A stretch of 12,243 nucleotides of DNA from NCBI GenBank assembly GCA_021784715.1, contig JAJYHP010000105.1, forward strand, positions 1 through 12,243, in the 5' to 3' direction. Below the pieces are notes generated by a model, which saw only the letters and a program-made list of their open reading frames with translations, was not told the origin of the DNA and made no database searches. Below, one piece after another: positions 7,901 through 12,243 of the stretch; the stretch's first letter is position 1; the number at the start of each line of letters is the position of its first letter. Made by a program: the position numbers and the translations under genes. Source of the stretch: a bacterium. Its GTDB lineage: Bacteria; Eremiobacterota; Eremiobacteria; Baltobacterales; Baltobacteraceae.

Positions 7901-8016
7901 ATCGCCGGGCCGATCTCGCGCCATTTCATGCGCGCGTACGGTGCGGTCGCCGCCGCAGCCGGAAGAAAACTTCCGGCTGCGAGCAGCGCCCCCATCGCGA
8001 GAAACCGTATCTTCAT
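4942..8016 (-). CDS. Secreted sortilin/VPS10-type BNR beta-propeller protein, paralogue 1
   Basis: The product has 1024 residues. Residues 1-24 are a Sec signal peptide (positively charged MKIR, hydrophobic core, AAAATA cleavage region), so it is exported. About eleven BNR-type (SxDxGxxW) motifs or close variants run through roughly residues 68-690, including KSANGGATW, KSTDGGKTW (twice), TFDGGKTW, RSDDAGAHW, STDRGQTW and THDYGKTW. This indicates one or two large beta-propellers like the sortilin/Vps10 N-terminal domain. The final 300 residues hold a beta-rich segment (near VQVLDARGRVIRTI) and a helical tail. Such proteins are often labelled glycosyl hydrolase, but I see no catalytic signature and the substrate is unknown. 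A strong Shine-Dalgarno precedes the ATG. It lies 25 bases after its paralogue and 12 before the DUF302 gene. Confidence 0.88.
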   Translation of the reverse strand: MKIRFLAMGALLAAGSFLPAAAATAPYARMKWREIGPAIAGGRVSSVAGTAQNADLYVIGTAGGGVWKSANGGATWKPIFTKEPTGAIGAVAIDPSNQNVLWVGTGESNPRNDVSFGTGLYKSTDGGKTWARVGLALTRHISRIAIDPKNPEHVVVGASGDPFADSVHRGVYVTFDGGKTWSKSLYIGPSSGASDIAMDPADPNIVYAGMWQFRRKPWTFHSGGPNDGIYKSTDGGKTWTKLVGNGLPAGYEGRIGLAIAPSDPARVYALIEAKGGILWRSDDAGAHWKMMTDNTLVDQRPFYFTHIAVDPKNANRVYGVSEMLSVSTDGGKKFKRIAKGVHVDYHAIWIAPNDGNRIIVGEDGGYALTLDGGKAWSFARNLPIGQVYHVGLSNGNPYLVCGGWQDNSGWCGPSNSRDPQGIKNRRWFQVVGGDGMWAVPDPSNSNFIVADLEDGYVNVFNRNARLYRFINPYFEPGLSIFDLNKRPYRFNWDSPIAFAPWNGHILWYGGNVVFQSTDRGQTWHPISPDLTRNIKAHQLPAGGPLAHDVSGAEYSDTILDIEGSSAAPGEIWVGTDDGLVQLTRDGGKHWSDVTPKGAPEFARVETVAPSPLDPATAYASFDDHRMGDYAPYLYVTHDYGKTWKKIVRGLPSDIYTRTIRPDIHNKNLLFAGNEEGIFISFNGGDSWKPFSLNVPAVSVRDIHIQPTFDDLVIGTHGRAIWILDDIASLQNLSAARAKGAMLFPVRTAYEYIMHSNDENLYTRYAAKNPPYGAIFDFYQKAPQKKAPVVQVLDARGRVIRTISGSIKIGKKKIALVPNKAGINRVVWDFHENGVMRWMGAARKQYRGPKEGLTALPGRYTARIVLDGRTLTQSFSVKPDPQTPYTLAQMQAGYRIGKHFLDMSGKINAVLDALDAQKIALKKAYAIARSADNAPRLAALSAAMKQHDAIFATFTANYQNDEDSIQRPGALREAVPGGFFLGANSPPTASLLAYAKHLDVRFAAAMDAYHRYLATVIKPLGLQIK

Positions 8017-8021
8017 CTTTT

Positions 8022-8028
8022 CTCCTCC
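8022..8028 (-). promoter_or_regulatory. Strong Shine-Dalgarno for VPS10 paralogue 1
   Basis: GGAGGAG on the minus strand lies 5 bases before the ATG at 8016. It fixes this start and fills most of the 25-base gap to the upstream paralogue, leaving no room for a separate promoter there. Confidence 0.8.
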
Positions 8029-8041
8029 ACCAGTGTCGAGC

Positions 8042-11000
8042 TTAGTGTACGGTACCGATTCCTGCGATCGGCTTCAGCCCGGCTGCCTTCATCTCTGCCT
8101 GCAGTGCGGGGATCGTGCCGACGAAGGCGTTGTATTGCCCGAGGGCTCGGGCGTATTTGCCGTCGAGCCGATGCGCGAACGCGAGGGTCGGCGGCGTGAT
8201 GAGGCTCTGCGCGGCGAAGTAGAGCTGCTCGAAATCTTCGCGCAGCGCACCCGGGCGCTCGATCGAATCCTCATCGTTCTGGTAGTTCGCCGTCAAGATG
8301 TCGAACATACCTTGGCGACGACCGGAGAGCGCCGAGAGCGAGGCGAGAACGCCGGTCGCTTTCTTCGCCGTCGCGGCTTTCCGCGCCGCATCGATCTGCT
8401 TCTTGAGCGAATCGAGATTGTTCAGCATCGTGTCGATCTTTCCGAACATCCCTTCGTACTTCATCGAAAAAGCGAACGTGCGATCGTATTCGGCTTGCGT
8501 GAATTTCGAACGCGGATCGGGCTTCACGACGAAGCGACGCGTGTAGGTCTTCCCGTCGAAGGTGAGCTTCGCGGTGTAGCTGCCCGGCGGAACCCCCGGT
8601 CCCTCCGGGAAGCCTTGGTACGATTTTTTCGCCGCGCCCTTCCAGAGCGCCACACCGTTCGTGCCGAAATCCCACACGTATCGATTGAGGCCGACGGCGT
8701 TGGGAAGCCGCGGCTGGGTCTTTCCTGCGAATTTGTGGGTTCCGGAGATCGAACGCATCAGCTGGCCGCGCGCGTTGAAAATTTGCAACGAGGGCGGCGT
8801 TTTGGCGTTCGCCGTCTTTTGGTAGTAGTCGAAGATGACGCCGTAAGGCGGATTGTTGCCGACGAAATCCGTGTAGGTCCCTTCGTCGTTTTCGTGCAGC
8901 GTGTACTCATACGAAACGCGGACCGGGAAGAATCGTCCTCCCGCCGCTTCCGCGCGGGCGAGTTGTTGGATCGGGGTCATATCGTCCATGATGTAGAGCG
9001 AGCGGCCGTGCGTCGCGATGACGAGATCGTCGAAAGTCGGCTGCATGCGAATATCGCGAACCGAAACGGTCGGCATGCCGTTCTTGAAACTCTCCCACTT
9101 CTTCCCATCGTCGAACGAGATGAAGATTCCCGTTTCGTTTCCGAGGTAGAGGATGGACGAGTTCTTGATATCCGGGCGGATGGTCCGCACGAATACGTTT
9201 TTCGGGAGGTTGCTCGCGATCGAGCTCCAGGTTTTGCCGTAATCGTGCGTCACGAAGACGTAGGGTTTGTAATCGCCCGACCGATGGCGGTCGATCGTAA
9301 CGTACGCCGTCGCGGCATCGAATGGCGAAGGAGCGACGGTTTCGACGCGCCCGTAGGGAGGAACGCCGGGAATCAGCATCTTCTTCCAATGCTTGCCGCC
9401 GTCGACCGTGAGGCCGATGACGCCGTCGTCGGCGCCGGTCCAGATCTCGCCCTTACGCACCGGCGATCCCTCGATATCGAGCAGGGTATCGCTATACTCC
9501 GCACCCGAAACGTCGTGGGTGATCGGGCCGCCCGATGGAATCTGGTGGGATTTCATGTTGAGCGTGAGATCGGGGCTGATGACTTTGAAGCTCTTGCCGC
9601 GATCGGTGCTCTGGAAGACGACGTTGCCGCCGACCCAGCCGATATGCGGGTTCCACGGGGCGAACGCAATCGGCGAGTCCCAGTTGAAGCGATATTTGCT
9701 CGTGCGCAGGTCGTACTGTTCTTTAACGCCCTGAAGGTAGGGCTGCGCCGACCATTGATCTTGCGTCTTCTTGTTCCACACGACGACCGAACCGTTTTCG
9801 GAGTCGCTCCAGATGTAATTGGGATCGGAGGGATCGGGAACCGACCACTCGCCGTCGCCGCCGACGCTCACCTTCCAATATTTATTGAGAAGGCCGCTGG
9901 GGTCGAGCGAGTTCTCCGGGGCGCAGAATGCGTTGTTATCTTGCAATCCGGCGCAAACTTCGTATGGATTTTCGTTGGAGAGCCCGACGTGATAGATCTG
10001 CGCGATCGGGAGATTCTTCGAGAAGAACCAATTGGCGCCGCCGTCGACGGTGAGCGCGTACCCGCCGTCTTCGCCGAGCATGATGCGCGACGGATCGTTC
10101 GGCGCGATCCAGATTGCGTGGTAATCGACGTGCACCGCGAGTGCGATCGGGCGGAATTTCTTGCCGCCGTCGGTCGAGACCGAAGTGAGTTCGGAGACGG
10201 CGTAGACTTTTTTAGGATTCTTCGGATCGACCGCGATGTGCGTGAAGTAGAAGGGGCGTTGATCGACGAGCGTGTTGTCGCTCACCATCTTCCAATGCGC
10301 GCCCGCATCTTCGCTGCGCCAGAGAATGCCGTGCGCCGCTTCGATGAGCGCGTAAACGTAATTCGGATCGCTCTGCGAGACGGCGATGCCGATGCGCCCG
10401 GTGATTCCGGTCGGCAGACCATTGCCGACGAGTTTCGTCCAGGTCTTGCCACCGTCGATCGATTTATAGAGTCCGTCGTTGGGGCCGCCGCTACGGAAGG
10501 TCCACGGTTTGCGCCGAAACTCCCACATGCCGGCATAGACGACGTTCGGATCGCTCGGGACCATCGCGAGATCGCTCGCGCCGCTATCGGGCGCGAGATA
10601 GAGCGTCTTCTTCCACGTCTTGCCGCCGTCGAACGTCACATAGACGCCGCGGTGAACGCTGTTGCGATATGGATCGCCGAATGCGGCGACCACGACGTGG
10701 TTGCCGTCTTTCGGGTCGACGACGATGCGCGAGATCGAACGCACGCCTTTGAGGCCGACCCGCTTCCAGGTGATGCCGCCGTTCGTCGATTTATAGAGGC
10801 CGTCGCCGTAGCTGACGTCGTTACGCGGGTTGCTCTCGCCGGTACCGACCCACACGATGTTGTTATTGCTGGGGTCGATGGTGACCGCGCCGATCGCGGC
10901 GACCTTCTGGTTCGCAAAGACCGGCGTCCAGGTGAAGCCGCCGTTGATCGTCTTCCAAACGCCGCCGCCTGCAGAGCCGACAAAATAGAGTTTCACGTTG

Positions 11001-11239
11001 GTCGCAGAACCGGCGACCGAGGTGACGCGTCCGCCGCCCGCTGCGGGGCCAATCTCGCGCCACGTCATCTGCGTATATGGCGGCGGTGGAGTCGGCGTGG
11101 GCGTCGGTTTCGGCGAGGCCTTAACGGCGGTCTTCGCCGGGGCCGGGGTAGCGCCGGCTGCCGCGCGCGCGTACGAGGGAAGGCTAAGAGCGAAAAGAGC
11201 TGCGGCGGCGAGCGCCCAGCGAATGGGTGTGCGAGACAA
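8042..11239 (-). CDS. Secreted sortilin/VPS10-type BNR beta-propeller protein, paralogue 2
   Basis: The product has 1065 residues if started at TTG 11239, which follows AGGAGG by 6 bases and gives a compact signal peptide (MSRTPIRW then AAAALFALSLPSYARA). An in-frame ATG at 11266 would add nine residues but has no Shine-Dalgarno. After the signal is a Pro/Thr-rich linker (KPTPTPTPPPP), absent from the paralogue, that may span a cell-wall or outer layer. The propeller region then matches paralogue 1 almost without gaps, including TWREIGPA, WVGTGESNPRNDVS, FRRKPWTF, TLVDQRPFYFTHIAVDPKN and HDVSGAEYSDT. BNR motifs include KSTNGGITW, KSIDGGKTW, RSEDAGAHW and THDYGKTW. The C-terminus shares ANYQNDEDSI and RPGALRE with paralogue 1. 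Function is unknown; extracellular protein or polysaccharide binding is plausible. Expression may begin beyond the hairpin at 11293-11318. Confidence 0.86.
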   Translation of the reverse strand: MSRTPIRWALAAAALFALSLPSYARAAAGATPAPAKTAVKASPKPTPTPTPPPPYTQMTWREIGPAAGGGRVTSVAGSATNVKLYFVGSAGGGVWKTINGGFTWTPVFANQKVAAIGAVTIDPSNNNIVWVGTGESNPRNDVSYGDGLYKSTNGGITWKRVGLKGVRSISRIVVDPKDGNHVVVAAFGDPYRNSVHRGVYVTFDGGKTWKKTLYLAPDSGASDLAMVPSDPNVVYAGMWEFRRKPWTFRSGGPNDGLYKSIDGGKTWTKLVGNGLPTGITGRIGIAVSQSDPNYVYALIEAAHGILWRSEDAGAHWKMVSDNTLVDQRPFYFTHIAVDPKNPKKVYAVSELTSVSTDGGKKFRPIALAVHVDYHAIWIAPNDPSRIMLGEDGGYALTVDGGANWFFSKNLPIAQIYHVGLSNENPYEVCAGLQDNNAFCAPENSLDPSGLLNKYWKVSVGGDGEWSVPDPSDPNYIWSDSENGSVVVWNKKTQDQWSAQPYLQGVKEQYDLRTSKYRFNWDSPIAFAPWNPHIGWVGGNVVFQSTDRGKSFKVISPDLTLNMKSHQIPSGGPITHDVSGAEYSDTLLDIEGSPVRKGEIWTGADDGVIGLTVDGGKHWKKMLIPGVPPYGRVETVAPSPFDAATAYVTIDRHRSGDYKPYVFVTHDYGKTWSSIASNLPKNVFVRTIRPDIKNSSILYLGNETGIFISFDDGKKWESFKNGMPTVSVRDIRMQPTFDDLVIATHGRSLYIMDDMTPIQQLARAEAAGGRFFPVRVSYEYTLHENDEGTYTDFVGNNPPYGVIFDYYQKTANAKTPPSLQIFNARGQLMRSISGTHKFAGKTQPRLPNAVGLNRYVWDFGTNGVALWKGAAKKSYQGFPEGPGVPPGSYTAKLTFDGKTYTRRFVVKPDPRSKFTQAEYDRTFAFSMKYEGMFGKIDTMLNNLDSLKKQIDAARKAATAKKATGVLASLSALSGRRQGMFDILTANYQNDEDSIERPGALREDFEQLYFAAQSLITPPTLAFAHRLDGKYARALGQYNAFVGTIPALQAEMKAAGLKPIAGIGTVH

Positions 11240-11245
11240 CGACTT

Positions 11246-11251
11246 CCTCCT
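11246..11251 (-). promoter_or_regulatory. AGGAGG Shine-Dalgarno supporting the TTG start at 11239
   Basis: A perfect AGGAGG sits 6 bases before TTG 11239 and lies inside the coding sequence that would be used if translation began at ATG 11266. The region before that ATG (CGGCTGAATT) has no comparable site. It therefore favours the shorter product, although rarity of TTG starts argues the other way. Confidence 0.6.
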
Positions 11252-11292
11252 CGAAGAGAGCTTCATAATTCAGCCGAGGAGTCCGATAGGAA

Positions 11293-11318
11293 AGGCCGCG
11301 CTCCTGCGAGCGCGGCCT
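11293..11318 (-). terminator. GC-rich hairpin, likely terminator of the PYP-like gene
   Basis: AGGCCGCGCT (11293-11302) and AGCGCGGCCT (11309-11318) are perfectly complementary, and an extra C-G pair leaves a four-base loop. On the minus strand the stem is followed by a short pyrimidine-rich stretch (TTTCCTAT counting the last arm base), which suits intrinsic termination. It starts 25 bases after the stop of the PYP-like gene and ends about 26 bases before ATG 11266 of the next gene. Confidence 0.7.
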
Positions 11319-11343
11319 CAAATGTTGCTCAAAAATGCAGATT

Positions 11344-11715
11344 CTAGGCCGACATACGCGTGATCAGCACGTCGATATCGTCCCGTCCCGCTTTTCGGAC
11401 GAAGGTAATGTGCACGCGCTGTGCGCCCCAAGCAAAACGGAAGGTGTAATCGAAGGTCTCGATTCCTCCACTCGACTTTCCGGCGAGCGTGTCGAAGCGT
11501 CCCTGAAACTCCGGGTTCGCCGTACACGGGGCGACTTCGGTAAAGAAGTTCCGGCCGACCTGCGATTTCTGATCGAGGCGCGCCATCTCAGCCTCGGTAC
11601 GATTATAGCGAAGGATCTTGCCGTCGAGCCCCAGGGTGATAACGCCGACGGGTAATCCGTCGATCTCCTGCGCGCTCATTGCCTCGACTCGGTCGAGCAA
11701 CTCTCGATCGTGCAT
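11344..11715 (-). CDS. pyp: Photoactive yellow protein-like PAS photoreceptor
   Basis: This is a 123-residue cytosolic single PAS domain, almost exactly the length of Halorhodospira PYP (125). Recalled PYP motifs align well: residues 34-41 (ILRYNRTE) match ILQYNAAE, residues 53-70 (VGRNFFTEVAPCTANPEF) match the chromophore-loop block, and residues 89-92 (DYTF) match EYTF. Cys64 corresponds to Cys69, which binds p-coumarate through a thioester. Tyr37 and Glu41 correspond to Tyr42 and Glu46, which hydrogen-bond its phenolate, and Tyr90 and Phe92 correspond to Tyr94 and Phe96. Thr50, Arg52 and Met100 are replaced by Ala, Leu and Trp. In PYPs, light drives chromophore isomerization and signalling. 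No tyrosine ammonia-lyase or coumaroyl-CoA ligase is visible here, so chromophore supply is unknown. The ATG at 11715 follows GAGGAG by 5 bases. It is a stand-alone gene between crcB and the VPS10 pair. Confidence 0.78.
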   Translation of the reverse strand: MHDRELLDRVEAMSAQEIDGLPVGVITLGLDGKILRYNRTEAEMARLDQKSQVGRNFFTEVAPCTANPEFQGRFDTLAGKSSGGIETFDYTFRFAWGAQRVHITFVRKAGRDDIDVLITRMSA

Positions 11716-11846
11716 GAATGCTCCTCTTCAATATGAATGTCAGCGTACGAAAACGCTCCCTCCGCGGGAACCTCGCTGCATAACTCTGCCGAGAATCCTG
11801 GAGTTGCTCCCTGCATGTAAGGAGCGCGCAAAGGGAGGGGCAGGTG
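11716..11846. other. Intergenic region between crcB and the PYP-like gene
   Basis: These 131 bases are the widest gap in the window and probably hold the promoter of the PYP-like gene. I can point to its Shine-Dalgarno GAGGAG (11726-11721) and to a small hairpin (AGCGT/ACGCT, near 11742-11757), but I see no convincing -35/-10 pair and no recognizable riboswitch. Confidence 0.5.
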
Positions 11847-11879
11847 CTATCGCAGCGCGACGCGCACGAGCACCTGCCC
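11838..11879 (-). repeat. 11-bp inverted repeat spanning the crcB stop codon
   Basis: GGGCAGGTGCT (11838-11848) and AGCACCTGCCC (11869-11879) are exact reverse complements separated by 20 bases that can form a smaller inner stem (GCGC/GCGC). The structure overlaps the last codons and stop of crcB. On the minus strand it is followed by CTCCCTTTGCG, which lacks a real T-run, so it could be a weak or Rho-assisted terminator or a 3'-end stabilizer. Confidence 0.45.
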
Positions 11880-12236
11880 GGCAAAGGCGGCAAGGACGCC
11901 GAGCAGCAGGCTTCCGAGCGAATAGAGTGTGGCCATGGCAAAGGCTCGGTCACCGACCAACGTCACGGTATCGAGTGCGAAGGTCGAGAAGGTCGTATAG
12001 CCACCGAGGACGCCGACGGCGAGAAAGAGGCGTGCGGATGACGGCATTCCGAACGTTCGGGTGGCGGCCAGTTCCGCGACGATTCCGATCAACAAACTCC
12101 CGGTAACGTTGATGAGCAGCGTGCCGAACGGAAATCCAGGGCCAAATCGCTGGACCACCAAGTAGTTGACGATGTAGCGAGCAGCTGCCCCAAGTCCCCC
12201 TCCAAAGGCAACCGTCAGAACGCTTTTAAGCCCCAC
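11847..12236 (-). CDS. crcB: CrcB/Fluc fluoride ion channel
   Basis: This 129-residue protein has four predicted membrane helices. It exports fluoride from the cytoplasm as a dual-topology dimer. Family motifs are clear: GGGLGAAARY (residues 12-21), FGTLLINVTGSLLIG (around 37-51) with the conserved Asn, and the signature GGYTTFSTFALD (around 78-89) containing the Phe-box and central sodium-site region. Length is normal for the family (about 125-130). The annotated start is GTG at 12236. Only seven bases of upstream sequence remain and no Shine-Dalgarno is visible there, so an upstream start or a fluoride riboswitch outside the window cannot be excluded. It is the first gene visible in this direction. 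Confidence 0.93.
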   Translation of the reverse strand: MGLKSVLTVAFGGGLGAAARYIVNYLVVQRFGPGFPFGTLLINVTGSLLIGIVAELAATRTFGMPSSARLFLAVGVLGGYTTFSTFALDTVTLVGDRAFAMATLYSLGSLLLGVLAAFAGQVLVRVALR

Positions 12237-12243
12237 GGGAGGC

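Noticed and set aside
4942..11239. Glycosyl hydrolase activity for the two large exoproteins
   Set aside because: BNR repeats occur in sialidases, which leads to this label, but I see no catalytic arginine triad or other hydrolase signature. The overall pattern is sortilin/VPS10-like.
4942..11239. Similar DNA blocks in the two VPS10 genes as a mobile or recombination repeat
   Set aside because: The similarity follows homologous codons across the whole genes, as in a gene duplication, with no terminal inverted repeats or transposase.
7928..11347. A plus-strand open frame of 1139 codons opposite the VPS10 paralogue 2
   Set aside because: It is in exact codon register with the minus-strand gene, so its stops would need TTA, CTA or TCA codons in that gene. 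These are avoided in this GC-rich codon usage. The product is an Arg/Asp/Val-rich mirror with no domain, whereas the minus-strand product has a signal peptide and BNR motifs.
1..12243. Repeated GCGATCGC-like octamers, reminiscent of cyanobacterial HIP1
   Set aside because: They appear mostly as codon runs for Ala, Ile and Asp in GC-rich genes, with no regular spacing. The gene content does not look cyanobacterial.

Overview
This is a GC-rich, gene-dense bacterial window in which every gene I can support lies on the minus strand, so transcription runs from high to low coordinates. I see no tRNA, rRNA, CRISPR array, transposase or attachment site, and no gap between genes exceeds about 130 bases. 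The taxonomy is uncertain. Very high GC at third codon positions, near absence of TTA, CTA and TCA codons, and very large secreted sortilin/BNR beta-propeller proteins would suit an environmental lineage such as Eremiobacterota/Vulcanimicrobiota or Acidobacteria. That is inference only.

In the direction of transcription the right edge holds crcB, a Fluc fluoride channel (11847-12236). After a 131-base gap comes a 123-residue PAS protein (11344-11715) that closely resembles photoactive yellow protein. It keeps the chromophore-attachment Cys and the Tyr/Glu pair that hydrogen-bonds p-coumarate in classical PYP. A strong GC hairpin (11293-11318) ends this unit.

Next are two tandem paralogous exoproteins of more than 1000 residues (8042-11239 and 4942-8016). 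Both have a signal peptide and many SxDxGxxW (BNR) repeats of the sortilin/VPS10 type. Twelve bases after them is a DUF302 protein (4540-4929).

A 38-base gap follows. It carries a perfect 10-bp AT-rich inverted repeat (4502-4525) directly upstream of an ArsR-family repressor (4190-4501). The ArsR stop codon overlaps a GTG start of hyfB. From there hyfB, hyfC, hyfE and hyfF (cut by the left edge) are joined by ATGA overlaps. This is the membrane arm of a hydrogenase-4/formate-hydrogenlyase-type complex in the canonical order B-C-E-F. The catalytic subunits (HyfG and HyfI equivalents) would be expected beyond the left edge.

A likely reading is an ArsR-autoregulated operon for an energy-converting hydrogenase-like, ion-translocating complex, placed downstream of a secreted beta-propeller/DUF302 unit. 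Two membrane acidic residues that are conserved in the E. coli homologues are replaced here (Glu to Thr in HyfF, Glu to Gly in HyfE). This raises the possibility of a divergent complex, for example a hydrogenase-related (Ehr-type) one. The most unusual single gene is the PYP-like photoreceptor candidate.
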